A DNA stretch of 33,016 nucleotides from Bacillota bacterium (GCA_023434855.1 JAEYSJ010000187.1:1-33016), one strand, 5' to 3'; counted from the first letter of the stretch, positions 16,733 to 25,183 are shown. The notes: a model not told the origin generated them from the sequence alone. Translations and numbers: made by a program.

Positions 16733-17857
16733 TTAGTCAATTTTCTTCTTAAACTTCATGATACTGATTGTCAGCGCAACAGCAGTAAATGTGATTAGGG
16801 CGAGGGTTTGTGACCACAAAAAGTGAATGCCGACACCTTTTAATATAATTCCCCGCATGATCTGCAAGTAGAATGTCAGTGGCAAAAGATCACCCAAGTA
16901 ATAGAAAAAGGCTGGCATTGCTTCCCGGGGAAACATAAAGCCTGACAACAGTACACTGGGTAAAAATACAAAAAAAGACATTTGCATGGCCTGCATTTGC
17001 GTTTTAGACATGGTTGAAATCAACACTCCCAATGCTAAAGACGCAATAAGGAACAGGGTAGTCAGACCATAAAGCAGCCCCAGGCTGCCACGCATCGGCA
17101 GATCAAAAACCAGTACGCCCATCATTAATGCCAGTGTGGCCTGAGCGTAACCTACGAAGATATAAGGAATTATTTTGCCCAGCATAAGTTCATAGGTCTT
17201 CATGGGAGTAACAATCAATTGTTCCAGTGTACCCCGCTCCCGTTCCCTGACAATAGCCATGGAGGTAATCATCACCATCGTCATGGTCAGCACAATCCCC
17301 ATAATACCAGGCACCATATAAAAGGCGGAGACAAAATCAGGATTATACCAAGGCCGTATCCGGATGTCATAAGGTGGCTCCAAGGATTTTCCGCTATAGC
17401 CTTGCATTCTGTTTACGAAAATTTGCTGGGATTTAATTTGTCCAATAAGCTGGGCAGTGCTAATGGCTGAAGAAGCAGCCAGCGAGTCGGAAGCATCCAC
17501 AATTATTTGAACGGCTGCACTGCGTCCGTGTTTAATGTTATCGGTAAAGTCCGGCGGAATAATTATGCCTACTTTGGTTTTGCCTTCATCAATACTGTCA
17601 GTCACGTCCTGATAACTATGGGCCACATATTTAATATCAAAATATTCACTGGCCGTAAAAGCTGACAGCAAATCCCTCCCCTCTTGCTGCAAAGACTGGT
17701 CAAACACAACCGTGGTCAGATGCTTAACATCGGTGTTAATTGCGTAGCCATACAGCAGCAGTTGAATAATCGGCAATCCCACCATCATGGCAAATGTCAG
17801 CCGGTCGCGGCGCATCTGAATAAATTCCTTTAGCAGCAGCGCTCTCAGCCGCCTCAT
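16733..17857 (-). CDS. ABC-2 type exporter permease, 374 aa
   Basis: Membrane subunit of an ABC exporter of the YbhS/YhhJ type. It starts MRRLRALLLKEFIQMRRDRL and has one N-terminal membrane segment. A large extracytoplasmic loop follows (about residues 45-170), then five clustered C-terminal segments starting near PGIMGIVLTMTMVM. The motif RERERGTLEQLIVTPMKTYE is diagnostic for this family. The start codon overlaps the stop of the ATPase gene by four bases (ATGA), so the two are translationally coupled. It is the last gene of the tetR-hlyD-ABC-permease operon. Only one permease gene is present, so the transporter is probably a homodimer. The substrate is unknown; relatives handle drugs or toxic organics. 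Confidence 0.93.
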   Translation of the reverse strand: MRRLRALLLKEFIQMRRDRLTFAMMVGLPIIQLLLYGYAINTDVKHLTTVVFDQSLQQEGRDLLSAFTASEYFDIKYVAHSYQDVTDSIDEGKTKVGIIIPPDFTDNIKHGRSAAVQIIVDASDSLAASSAISTAQLIGQIKSQQIFVNRMQGYSGKSLEPPYDIRIRPWYNPDFVSAFYMVPGIMGIVLTMTMVMITSMAIVRERERGTLEQLIVTPMKTYELMLGKIIPYIFVGYAQATLALMMGVLVFDLPMRGSLGLLYGLTTLFLIASLALGVLISTMSKTQMQAMQMSFFVFLPSVLLSGFMFPREAMPAFFYYLGDLLPLTFYLQIMRGIILKGVGIHFLWSQTLALITFTAVALTISIMKFKKKID

Positions 17858-18759
17858 ATTTCCGCCTCCCTACGATGTGATTTTACCATATATATGAATA
17901 CGTCCTCCAGTGAAGGAGTTATTATTTCATAGCGATACGCTGCCAAACGGGCAACCTGGTCAGGTTTGACAAGCACATGTAAAGTTGTTCCGAAACGATA
18001 AATATCAATATAGTCCAGCTTTTCTGCCGCCAAACTATCAATAAGCTCCATCGGTTCGGCAGTAGGTATTTCCAGCAAAGTTCCCGGAATAGTCATTTTA
18101 AGATTCGCCGGCGTGTCGCTGGATATAAGACTGCCCTCGAAAATAAAACCGATTTCATCGCAGTGTTCGGCTTCATCCATAAAATGCGTCGTAACCATTA
18201 CCGTAGTGCCTTGTTTTGAAAGTCTATATATAATTTCCCAAAATAACCGCCTGGATACCGGATCGACACCACCGGTAGGCTCATCGAGAAACAGAATCGG
18301 CGGATTGTGCAGAATGGAGCAGCCTAATGCCAGCCGTTGTTTCCATCCGCCGGAAAGATGCGCTGCAAGTTCCCCTTTCCGTTTCTCCAGCCCTGCGAGA
18401 ACAAGCATTTCCTGAATACGTCGTTTTTCAAGATCGCGGGGCAGACTGTACATTCCAGCGTAAAACTCGAGATTTTCTAGCACGGTAAGGTCGTCATACA
18501 AGCCAAATTTTTGCGACATATAGCCGATTTTGTGTTTTAAATCTTCGCTGTTGCGGAAGATGTCAAGTCCCAATATCGTCCCGCCGCCGGCAGTCGGCTC
18601 CAGCAAGCCGCACAGCATACGGATGGTAGTAGATTTGCCTGAGCCATTGGGTCCAAGAAAACCATAAATTGTTCCCTGCCTGATTCTCAATGAAATATTG
18701 TTTACCGCTGTAATTTCACCGAAACGCCGGGTAAGATTGGTTAATTCCACCGCGAACAT
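17854..18759 (-). CDS. ABC exporter ATP-binding protein, 301 aa
   Basis: Cytoplasmic ATPase that drives the adjacent ABC-2 permease. Walker A is GPNGSGKST (residues 36-44), the signature is LSGGWKQRLALG and Walker B is ILFLDEPTGGVD, followed by the H-loop VTTHFMDEAEHCDEIGF. A C-terminal extension of about 80 residues follows, as in CcmA/DrrA-type subunits. Two starts are possible. The ATG at 18792 overlaps the hlyD stop by four bases but has a poor site; the ATG at 18759 has AGAGGTG and begins right at the ABC domain, so it is chosen. There is a single ABC domain, unlike E. coli YbhF, which has two. Confidence 0.94.
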   Translation of the reverse strand: MFAVELTNLTRRFGEITAVNNISLRIRQGTIYGFLGPNGSGKSTTIRMLCGLLEPTAGGGTILGLDIFRNSEDLKHKIGYMSQKFGLYDDLTVLENLEFYAGMYSLPRDLEKRRIQEMLVLAGLEKRKGELAAHLSGGWKQRLALGCSILHNPPILFLDEPTGGVDPVSRRLFWEIIYRLSKQGTTVMVTTHFMDEAEHCDEIGFIFEGSLISSDTPANLKMTIPGTLLEIPTAEPMELIDSLAAEKLDYIDIYRFGTTLHVLVKPDQVARLAAYRYEIITPSLEDVFIYMVKSHRREAEI

Positions 18760-18788
18760 ATTCAAATCACCTCTGATATTGTCAATAC

Positions 18789-19760
18789 TCATTTCAATAC
18801 CACATCGGCAGGCATACCAGGCTTCAGAATACCTTCACTATTGTCTATCTTTACTTTTACAGCAAACACCAAGTTGGCCCGTTCCTGCTGGGTAATACTC
18901 TGACGGGGGGTAAACTCGGCATTTTGACTGATTTCCTTAATTACACCGGAAAAAACTCTGTCAGGAAAAGAATCAACCTTAACTGCAGCCGGCTGTCCTA
19001 CTGCAATCAGGCCTAACTGAGTGGAAGAAACATATATTTTCACCCAGCAATCGTTCATATCACCCACCGTGGCAATTGCCGAGCCGGGATTGACATATTC
19101 ACCTTGTTCATAATTCTTACTCAGCACCAACCCATTGAGCGGGCTGGCAATAACTGTGTCATCAACCATGGTACGACTGGCATCAACAACAGCTTTTGAC
19201 CGCTGCACCTCTACCCGCTGTGCTTCGATAACGTCAGACCTGTTTCCTTCTGCTACCAAACTGAGGTTGGCCTGTGCTGCCAGCAAGGAGTTGTAGGCAA
19301 CATCATAACTGGAACGTGCCGCATCCAATTGCTGTGCCGCAATAGCACCTTCTTTGTATAATGCACGATACCGTTCAAAATCGTTTTTAGCTTTGTCATA
19401 AACTGACTGGGCGGAATCCAGGTTCGCTTGTGCTTCGCTTTTCTCCTGACTGCGTGAACCCTTTTCCAGGTCTTCCAGTTGCACCTGCGCTTTTATCAGT
19501 GCTGCTTCATCCCGCAATAATTGGGCATCAAGGTCCGGCCGGGCAATGCGGGCAATTACCTGCCCTGTTTTTACACTATAGCCAACGTCAATTGAAAGCA
19601 CAGTCATGTAACCGCTGACCTTAGGCATAATATCCGCTTTGGTTACTTCAATAGTACCGGTTGCCGTTATACCTTCCTCCTTATGCCCGTACAGTTTATA
19701 AGCCGCAGCGGCAGCGACAAGCACAAAAATAATAAGACCAGCTATTATTTTTTTATTCAT
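18789..19760 (-). CDS. HlyD-family periplasmic adaptor (membrane fusion protein), 323 aa
   Basis: Adaptor that links an inner-membrane exporter to the outer envelope. An N-terminal anchor (IIAGLIIFVLVAAAAAY) is followed by a lipoyl-like half-motif (KADIMPKVSGYMTVLSIDVG). A helical hairpin (about residues 80-190, rich in Ala/Gln/Glu) comes next, then the second lipoyl half (VIASPLNGLVLSKNYEQGEY) and a beta-barrel region with AAVKVDSFPDRVFSGVIKEI. This is the YbhG/EmrA-like layout. GAGGAGG precedes the ATG. It overlaps tetR by eight bases and the ABC gene follows, so the operon is tight. Such adaptors fit a diderm envelope, though no outer-membrane factor is encoded nearby. Confidence 0.94.
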   Translation of the reverse strand: MNKKIIAGLIIFVLVAAAAAYKLYGHKEEGITATGTIEVTKADIMPKVSGYMTVLSIDVGYSVKTGQVIARIARPDLDAQLLRDEAALIKAQVQLEDLEKGSRSQEKSEAQANLDSAQSVYDKAKNDFERYRALYKEGAIAAQQLDAARSSYDVAYNSLLAAQANLSLVAEGNRSDVIEAQRVEVQRSKAVVDASRTMVDDTVIASPLNGLVLSKNYEQGEYVNPGSAIATVGDMNDCWVKIYVSSTQLGLIAVGQPAAVKVDSFPDRVFSGVIKEISQNAEFTPRQSITQQERANLVFAVKVKIDNSEGILKPGMPADVVLK

Positions 19761-20361
19761 AATTTATCCTCCTCACACCATTTAAATAAATGTTCAGAGC
19801 CTGAGTTAAATACTTTTCATCATTGTTACACTCATAATTTAGCGGTAAAAAACTCTGGAAGACCGGTTTAGCCAAAAAGTAAAAATTCATAATCCCGGCA
19901 AGGGATATTGCTGCCTGCGCCGGATTAAAATCAGGATTAAACTGTCCAGCGGCAACGCCGTCAACAAACGCTGTTGTTAATAAACCAAAAATTTTGCCAA
20001 TATATTTTTTTACAACCGTTTCAAAGCATATTGTTGGATTAATCATTTCGCCATGCATAAACCGTATCAAATAAGGGCTCTGTTTATGAGCAGCATTAAC
20101 TGCTTTTGCATAATAGGCAATACGTTCGGATGGGGAAAGTTCGAAACTGCCTGCGGCATTTATAGCATTGGCAACCGGTGCAAATTGGCCTTCAAGTACC
20201 GCTTCATACAATCCTTCTTTGCCACCAAAATGATAAGATATCAGCGCACTATTAACACCTGCCGCCTCCGCCAGCTCCCTGATAGATACTCCGGCAAAAC
20301 CTTTTTGGGCAAACAATGGCGTTGCTGCCTCAATAAGTCTAATGCGTGAATCCTTTTCCAA
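19753..20361 (-). CDS. TetR/AcrR-family regulator, CecR-like, 202 aa
   Basis: Repressor-type regulator at the head of the exporter operon. The N-terminal helix-turn-helix reads GFAGVSIRELAEAAGVNSAL followed by ISYHFGGKEGLYEAVLEGQF, standard for TetR proteins. The C-terminal ligand domain contains RFMHGEMINPT, which resembles the YbiH/CecR (DUF1956) group known to sit beside HlyD-ABC exporters. AAGGAGGG precedes the ATG. Its 3' end overlaps hlyD by eight bases, so regulator and exporter share one transcript and autorepression would control both. The inducer is unknown and is likely the exported compound. Confidence 0.92.
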   Translation of the reverse strand: MEKDSRIRLIEAATPLFAQKGFAGVSIRELAEAAGVNSALISYHFGGKEGLYEAVLEGQFAPVANAINAAGSFELSPSERIAYYAKAVNAAHKQSPYLIRFMHGEMINPTICFETVVKKYIGKIFGLLTTAFVDGVAAGQFNPDFNPAQAAISLAGIMNFYFLAKPVFQSFLPLNYECNNDEKYLTQALNIYLNGVRRINYE

Positions 20362-20377
20362 TTATCAGCCCTCCTTT

Positions 20378-20426
20378 TTAATCAATCGTTTAATTAAATA
20401 GTATCATCTTACCTAAAATTTGTCTA
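20378..20426 (-). promoter_or_regulatory. tetR-exporter promoter with adjoining operator
   Basis: On the minus strand TAGACA (20426-20421), 17 bases and TACTAT (20403-20398) form the promoter. The imperfect palindrome TTAATTAAACGATTGATTAA (20397-20378; 7 of 10 arm positions match) begins one base after the -10 box and covers the likely transcription start, a good place for TetR-type repression. Confidence 0.6.
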
Positions 20427-20456
20427 CAATTAATATACCAAACACATTGATCAGAC

Positions 20457-20495
20457 AGTAAAAAACCACCCGGACAGGACAGGTGGTTTTTTACT
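20457..20495 (-). terminator. Terminator of the tlpA-ccdA unit
   Basis: AGTAAAAAACCACC (20457-20470) pairs perfectly with GGTGGTTTTTTACT (20482-20495) around an 11-nt loop. The stem overlaps the ccdA stop codon and is followed by a T-run on the minus strand contributed by the arm itself. Confidence 0.9.
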
Positions 20496-21207
20496 AGCCA
20501 AATAAGTTCCAGATCATACCTAAACCTTTTTGCATTAAATCAAAATACATTATCATGCCGGTAATGATGAGCACTACGCCGGAAGCTTGTTGCACTAATG
20601 GCAGCCATTTATATAGTTTACGTGTTTGGCAAACATATTTGTTCAGCAAAACGGCAATTGTCAAAAAAGGGATTGAAAAACCCAGCGCATAAATAAGTAA
20701 TAATAGTACTCCCTGTCCTAAGGTGGCAGTAGTCCCGGCATACACCAGAACAGAGGCCAAAATGGGTCCAATGCACGGTGTCCAACCAACAGTAAAAGCT
20801 ATCCCTAATATGAATGCTCCCCCAGGGCCTTGGAACGTATTCGCTAAAAAGGGGCGATATTCCCTGTGCAGTACGGAAAACCGGATAACCTGCAGCAGGT
20901 GCAACCCCATTAATACCATAAATATTGCCCCGATTCTACGGATAATACCCTGATATTGGGAAAGAACCTGGCCAAAGTAAGAAGCAGTTGCTCCCATTGC
21001 CACAAAAATCAAGGTAAAACCGCTTAGGAAAAAAACAGCATTTATTAAAAGGCGCCACTTGTCTCTGGCACCAGGCAAAGACGCAGTCCCCGTCCCAGCC
21101 AGGAAAGCAGAATATGTTGGCAAAATGGGCAGCACGCAGGGTGATAAGAAGGATACCAGCCCGGCGGCAAAAGCCGAAATAAATGTAATGCTATTACTAT
21201 TATCCAT
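20494..21207 (-). CDS. ccdA: CcdA-type thiol-disulfide transporter, 237 aa
   Basis: Inner-membrane protein that carries reducing equivalents from cytoplasmic thioredoxin to extracytoplasmic thioredoxin-like partners. It has about six membrane segments with the two conserved redox Cys: Cys24 in FLSPCVLPILP and Cys145 in GWTPCIGPIL. The size fits CcdA and not full-length DsbD. The ATG at 21207 has GTAGGTG upstream; a GTG at 21216 with AAGGG is an alternative. It follows tlpA by a few bases and is clearly co-transcribed with it. No cytochrome c maturation genes are near, so the pair may serve general thiol reduction outside the membrane. Confidence 0.93.
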   Translation of the reverse strand: MDNSNSITFISAFAAGLVSFLSPCVLPILPTYSAFLAGTGTASLPGARDKWRLLINAVFFLSGFTLIFVAMGATASYFGQVLSQYQGIIRRIGAIFMVLMGLHLLQVIRFSVLHREYRPFLANTFQGPGGAFILGIAFTVGWTPCIGPILASVLVYAGTTATLGQGVLLLLIYALGFSIPFLTIAVLLNKYVCQTRKLYKWLPLVQQASGVVLIITGMIMYFDLMQKGLGMIWNLFG

Positions 21208-21216
21208 TACAATCAC

Positions 21217-21741
21217 CTACAAACCCTTAATTACACCTTCCAATTCGTTTGCTGTAACCCCGCCTGATTTACGGTATTTGATAATACCGGCTTTATCTAC
21301 TATAATAGTAGTCGGGATAGCGCTAATCTTGAACTTACTGCCGACCACTCCTTCCTCATCCAATAATACTGTCATAGTATATTGATTTTTACTAATAAAT
21401 TCACTTACCCTATCTACCGGTTCCTGCAAGTTAACGGCATAGAATGCCACATTTTGCCCATTACTTTGGGCAAACCGGTTCAACTCCGGCATTTCTTCCC
21501 GGCAAGGCGGACACCAGGTTGCCCAAAAATTTATTACTGTAACTTTATCTGATTTGGCAACAGTTACCTGCCGGCCTGCCAAACTAGTAAGAGTAAAGGA
21601 AGGCACTGCTTTACCTACAGTTGTGCCGGTTTCTACCGTAGCCTCTGTTCCCGGCTGTTTGGGGCTGGCCGCCAGCGCATACAATATTCCGGCTATTACT
21701 AACAGCATTGCTATTCCTGCATATACATATTGTTTCCGCAC
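21217..21741 (-). CDS. TlpA/ResA-family thioredoxin, membrane-anchored, 174 aa
   Basis: Extracytoplasmic thiol-disulfide oxidoreductase. An N-terminal hydrophobic anchor (YAGIAMLLVIAGILYALAA) is followed by a TlpA-type domain with the active site FWATWCPPCREEMPEL (Cys77, Cys80) and the cis-Pro loop ISAIPTTIIVDKAG. The GTG at 21741 is preferred because GGGGGAA lies about seven bases upstream; the ATG at 21756 has no site. It precedes ccdA, the usual electron donor, with almost no gap. Probable role: reduction of apo-cytochrome or other envelope thiols. The annotation is secure at the family level. Confidence 0.92.
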   Translation of the reverse strand: MRKQYVYAGIAMLLVIAGILYALAASPKQPGTEATVETGTTVGKAVPSFTLTSLAGRQVTVAKSDKVTVINFWATWCPPCREEMPELNRFAQSNGQNVAFYAVNLQEPVDRVSEFISKNQYTMTVLLDEEGVVGSKFKISAIPTTIIVDKAGIIKYRKSGGVTANELEGVIKGL

Positions 21742-21846
21742 CAAAAATTCCCCCATATAATATTTTAATACTTATTATTCTCTTTTTCCCAAAACTATTC
21801 CTTTACATTTGGACAGCGTTATCCACTTACATTAAGGGAGGTCATT

Positions 21847-22641
21847 ATGCATCAGTATCTTTTTTTTATCGGCGACTTTCCGGTTCGGGCGTACGGCTTA
21901 ATTCTTAGCCTGAGTATTATCCTCGCAACCGGAACCGCCTATTTTCTTGCCAAACAAGACGGCCGCTGGCATCAGCATGTGCCTGATATTGGGATATACT
22001 GCGGCCTGGCCGGCATTGTGGGTGCACGATTGTGGGATGTCTTTTTCTTTGACTGGGAATATTATCACAACCACCTGCTGGAAATACCCTTTGTCTGGCA
22101 GGGAGGTATGGCCATACAAGGCGGCGTAGTGCTTGGGGCTATTACCGGTATCCTATATACCAGATATCATAAAATAGACACCTGGGCTTTTGCCGATATT
22201 GTGGCCGCACCGGCAGTAATCATGGGGCAAGCGATTGGCCGCATGGCCAACTTAATGAATGGTGATGCCTTCGGACATCCGACGGGCGGCAACTTTGGTT
22301 TAGTATATCCTTCTACTACCCTGGCATACCACACTTATGGCAACCAGCCTTTATGGCCGGCTGAAATATGGGAAGGACAAATCGATGTTATTATTTTCGT
22401 CCTGCTGTTGTTGTTCCGGACTACCAACCACGCCAAAGGACAAGTATTTATTCTCTATGCCATACTCTATTCCCTGGCCCGCTTTTGCCTTGAATACTTG
22501 AGAGGTGATTATGGCACCTTGCTGCTAGGTCTAAAATCAGCGCAATTAACCAGCCTAGTTGTTATAATTATCGGAATCGCTTTATTTATCTGGTGCGGCC
22601 TTAAAGGTGAAAAAATCAATAAAGAAAAGACGGCAGTCTAA
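21847..22641 (+). CDS. lgt: Prolipoprotein diacylglyceryl transferase, 264 aa
   Basis: Inner-membrane enzyme that transfers diacylglycerol from phosphatidylglycerol to the lipobox Cys of prolipoproteins. It has about seven membrane segments. The Lgt signature GRMANLMNGDAFG is at residues 131-143, and the conserved WQGGMAIQGG at 84-93 and RFCLEYLRGD near the C-terminus are present. AAGGGAGGTC precedes the ATG. The gene is divergent from tlpA-ccdA and ends in a terminator whose loop contains the stop codon. The ModA encoded at 26425 has a lipobox and would be one of its substrates. Confidence 0.96.
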   Translation: MHQYLFFIGDFPVRAYGLILSLSIILATGTAYFLAKQDGRWHQHVPDIGIYCGLAGIVGARLWDVFFFDWEYYHNHLLEIPFVWQGGMAIQGGVVLGAITGILYTRYHKIDTWAFADIVAAPAVIMGQAIGRMANLMNGDAFGHPTGGNFGLVYPSTTLAYHTYGNQPLWPAEIWEGQIDVIIFVLLLLFRTTNHAKGQVFILYAILYSLARFCLEYLRGDYGTLLLGLKSAQLTSLVVIIIGIALFIWCGLKGEKINKEKTAV

Positions 22642-22657
22642 CTGCCGTCTTTTTTTA
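22626..22657 (+). terminator. Terminator of lgt
   Basis: AGACGGCAGT (22628-22637) and ACTGCCGTCT (22641-22650) form a perfect 10-bp stem with a 3-nt loop, followed by seven T. The lgt stop codon lies across the loop. Confidence 0.92.
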
Positions 22658-22741
22658 ATAACAAAGTAAATAACACAGTGATTTGACCATAACCAGTTTT
22701 ACCGCAAATGGCCTTCCCTTTAATGATTGACAGTTGTTAAA

Positions 22742-23044
22742 CTAACGCCTGATCGCGGCAATTTCCTCATAAAATTCAATAATTGGTTCTTTCTCTATCA
22801 ATCCACCAAGCGCGTCAAGGACCTCTTTCAGGTACGGAGTAGCCATATGATGATTTACAGCATCCTGATCTGCATATTTTTCGTAAAAGAAAAACTTGCC
22901 GCCATCTGCAACCGACCGATGAAGGGTATACTGCAAAGCTCCCTGCTCAGACTCTACCTTGGGAATGAGCATTTTCAACGTGCTCTCGAGTTCCTTTTCC
23001 TTTCCGGGTTTTGCTTGAAAAACCGCAGCTATAATCACTGACAC
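22742..23044 (-). CDS. Antibiotic biosynthesis monooxygenase-fold (ABM) protein, 100 aa
   Basis: Small dimeric alpha-beta barrel protein of the ABM/YgiN type. It starts MSVIIAAVFQAKPGKEKELE and has the family's central GALQYTLHRSVADGGKFFFYEKYADQDAVNHH and a C-terminal strand ending PIIEFYEEIAAIRR. Members act as quinone or small-aromatic monooxygenases, or simply bind ligands, so function is open. The GTG at 23044 is preferred because GGGGAGGA lies seven bases upstream and the product then has the usual length; the ATG at 23086 would add 14 residues with no match to the fold. It lies just downstream of a Suf remnant. Confidence 0.85.
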   Translation of the reverse strand: MSVIIAAVFQAKPGKEKELESTLKMLIPKVESEQGALQYTLHRSVADGGKFFFYEKYADQDAVNHHMATPYLKEVLDALGGLIEKEPIIEFYEEIAAIRR

Positions 23045-23122
23045 AAATTTTTCCTCCCCACTCAAAAATAAATTTACTGTTTCCATTTTATACCACTAAC
23101 AATACCAGCGCAAGCAGCAAAC

Positions 23123-23407
23123 TTACCGTAAACTGAATTCCTGGACCGCACTATCTATTTCCCGTGCCAAAGCTTCAGGCAATCCCTCAATATTCACATT
23201 GAGAAAACCGCGGACAATGGTGGCAACTGCTTCTTCCTCATTGAGACCGCGGGCCATTAAGTACTCAATTTCCTCAGGGGCAATCTCCCCTACTGCCGCC
23301 TCATGACTGAGTTCAGCATTGCCTGTCCGGGCTTCCAGCTCAGGCACTGCATGAATAACCCCCTGCTCTGATAATAGCAGAATCCTGCCAACAAATTCTG
23401 TATAAAT
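23123..23407 (-). pseudogene. C-terminal remnant of a SufB/SufD-type Fe-S assembly protein
   Basis: The frame reads [20 protein letters not shown], then [20 protein letters not shown] and [20 protein letters not shown]. This is the highly conserved C-terminal end of SufB/SufD. Everything upstream is missing: the frame meets a stop at 23410 and no start with a ribosome binding site exists, only a weak GTG at 23347. About 94 codons of a protein normally of 300-450 residues remain. No sufC or other Suf gene is in the window. It is most likely a relic of a lost or relocated sufCB-type unit. Translation of a short fragment from the GTG cannot be excluded. Confidence 0.8.
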
Positions 23408-23496
23408 TTATGTTTAATAAAGGAATTATAAATATAGACGAGAATGATAATAACAGTTTAGTTAAATGATTGAACGTGAATAAGGAGAGAAGAAAA

Positions 23497-23727
23497 ATGT
23501 TTAAGGAAATTGAATTTTCCGAGGATCAGAAAGGCTTTGGATTAGTCATTACTAATGTCACGACAGGAATTAGGGCATTAGTAGGAATATTTGACACTTA
23601 TGAAGAAGCTTATAAAATAGGCATGGATCAGGGTAAACAGCAAAAGGGATTTAGGCCCGAAGTCATACCATGGAACAAGGAAAATTATGATAAATATATA
23701 TGGGTAATTCATAAGATGTCTCTTTAA
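23497..23727 (+). CDS. Hypothetical protein, 76 aa
   Basis: Not recognised. The ATG at 23497 follows AAGGAGAG; an in-frame TTG at 23470 lacks a site. The product is small, soluble and mixed charge (MFKEIEFSEDQKGFGLVITN...), with a middle stretch VGIFDTYEEAYKIGMDQGKQ that looks like a strand-helix unit and a C-terminal KYIWVIHKM. It has no Cys or metal motif. The gene stands alone and is convergent with the DsrE-family gene, with a shared hairpin between them. The good ribosome binding site and clean frame support a real gene. Confidence 0.7.
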   Translation: MFKEIEFSEDQKGFGLVITNVTTGIRALVGIFDTYEEAYKIGMDQGKQQKGFRPEVIPWNKENYDKYIWVIHKMSL

Positions 23728-23822
23728 TTAGTAATCCGGCGAAAGAATAACCAGCTTTCAAACTGTGCGAAAGTTTTTATTTACTTTTTTCCCAGATTGG
23801 AAATAAATCAACGAACAATTAA

Positions 23823-23860
23823 AAAAGAAGCTTCAGGCCATTCGGCGTGTTGCTTCTTTT
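23823..23860. terminator. Hairpin between convergent genes, probable bidirectional terminator
   Basis: AAAAGAAGC (23823-23831) pairs with GCTTCTTTT (23852-23860) around a 20-nt loop. T-rich on the plus strand and preceded by A-rich sequence that gives a T-run on the minus strand. It serves the 76-aa gene and the DsrE-family gene. Confidence 0.7.
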
Positions 23861-23906
23861 GTATTTTATGGAGAATTTATTGTATATTACAAAAATTCGT
23901 ATTGTA

Positions 23907-24257
23907 TTAAGGTCTAATATACAACCAGCCTGCCGCCTGTTTTCTTACTAATTCACCGACTCCGGAGGGCACAACCTCCACAAAATCCAAAAGTTCACTT
24001 TGAGTAATCCCACTATGCTGCAGAGCATGTGCACATGCCTTAAACTGAACACTTTGCGCAGCAAGTTGCGACACTTTTTCCGCATATTGGCCAGGGCTCT
24101 TTAATAGCATAATTACCCCTTCGCCATTAGCAAGCAATTCAACACTCAGATTCTCTGCCCCCACATCACCGATTAGATTTTTCATATTATTCAGGACAAG
24201 AAGACAACGCTGATTGGAATATTCATCAAGATGAAAAATCACGCGGTATTTTTCCAT
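23907..24257 (-). CDS. DsrE-family protein, 116 aa
   Basis: Small protein of the DsrE/DsrF-like fold linked to intracellular sulfur trafficking. It begins MEKYRVIFHLDEYSNQRCLL and contains NLSVELLANGEGVIMLL. The conserved Cys-containing segment VQFKACAHALQHSGI resembles the sulfur-carrying Cys position of DsrE-like proteins. The start at 24257 has GGAGGAG upstream; the frame continues to 24368 inside the LysR gene without a site. It follows the LysR gene by 43 bases in the same direction and faces the divergent YeiH-type transporter, so a role in sulfite/sulfur handling is likely but inferred. Confidence 0.82.
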   Translation of the reverse strand: MEKYRVIFHLDEYSNQRCLLVLNNMKNLIGDVGAENLSVELLANGEGVIMLLKSPGQYAEKVSQLAAQSVQFKACAHALQHSGITQSELLDFVEVVPSGVGELVRKQAAGWLYIRP

Positions 24258-24300
24258 AGACTTTTTCTCCTCCACTCTAATTATTCCACACCTAGCCATC

Positions 24301-25170
24301 TCAAGAAATGCAAAGCTGAATAAATTTCTGTAATATAGGCGAAATGTATTTATTTTTATGATAAACAATATAGAACTTCCTTTGAAAACGTATATCCTCT
24401 ATTTCCACTAAAACCAGTTCATTCCTCGCCAATTCCTTTTGAACAGCCATTTTCGAAATAACGGTAATTCCCAGTCCATTGGATACGGCATTTCTGATTG
24501 TCTCAGCATTATTATAGACTCCCGCTGCCTGCCAGCTTATTCCTTTACTGGCCATTACCGATTCAAATAATTCCCGGGTACCGCTGCCTTCCTCTCTGAC
24601 AATAAATTCTTTATTGTCAAAGTCTAATGATGTTATTCTGCCTTTTTGTCCAAAAGGATGAGACGGGGCACACACCAACACAAGCTCATCATCCATAAAG
24701 GCCTTAGTTAGTAAGCTTTGCGAATGAACCTTGCCTTCAACCAGACCAATGTCTAATTGATCCTGTAATAGCATTCCTTCAATGACTTTTGTATTATCTA
24801 CAAATGAAATAACTTTTATATTGGGATTATATCTTATGAATTCCTTGATCAAAGGATTCATCACCCAAGCACCTACCGTGACACTGGCGCCGATTCTAAT
24901 GACGCCATTATTGCCTATCTCCCGCATTGCCTCTTCGGCTTCTTTATTAAGATTTACCATATGCCGGGCATAAGTTAACAGCTTCTGTCCGGCAGCTGTA
25001 ATAAACAGTTTACGTCCAAGCCTTTCAAACAGTTTCACATTGTAATGCTTTTCAAGCTCAAGAATTGCCTGACTTACTGATGGCTGTGCGATATACAGTT
25101 TTTCGGCAGCTGCCGTCATATTTCCCGTATCGCAGACACTTAAAAATATGTTCAAATGCCTTAATGTCAT
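24301..25170 (-). CDS. LysR-family regulator, YeiE/CysB-like, 289 aa
   Basis: LysR-type transcription factor. The N-terminal helix-turn-helix is standard (MTLRHLNIFLSVCDTGNMTA, then AAEKLYIAQPSVSQAILELE). The substrate-binding half contains IRIGASVTVGAWVMNPLIKE and ends in a short C-terminal helix. Start: the ATG at 25170 follows GGAGGGAG; an upstream start at 25182 is unsupported. It is divergent from the YeiH-type gene with a 109-bp shared control region that holds a T-N11-A style palindrome. In enterobacteria YeiE lies next to yeiH and responds to sulfite; that knowledge plus the DsrE neighbour suggests a sulfur-oxyanion effector here. The effector is not proven. Confidence 0.9.
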   Translation of the reverse strand: MTLRHLNIFLSVCDTGNMTAAAEKLYIAQPSVSQAILELEKHYNVKLFERLGRKLFITAAGQKLLTYARHMVNLNKEAEEAMREIGNNGVIRIGASVTVGAWVMNPLIKEFIRYNPNIKVISFVDNTKVIEGMLLQDQLDIGLVEGKVHSQSLLTKAFMDDELVLVCAPSHPFGQKGRITSLDFDNKEFIVREEGSGTRELFESVMASKGISWQAAGVYNNAETIRNAVSNGLGITVISKMAVQKELARNELVLVEIEDIRFQRKFYIVYHKNKYISPILQKFIQLCIS

Positions 25171-25183
25171 AACTCCCTCCAAC

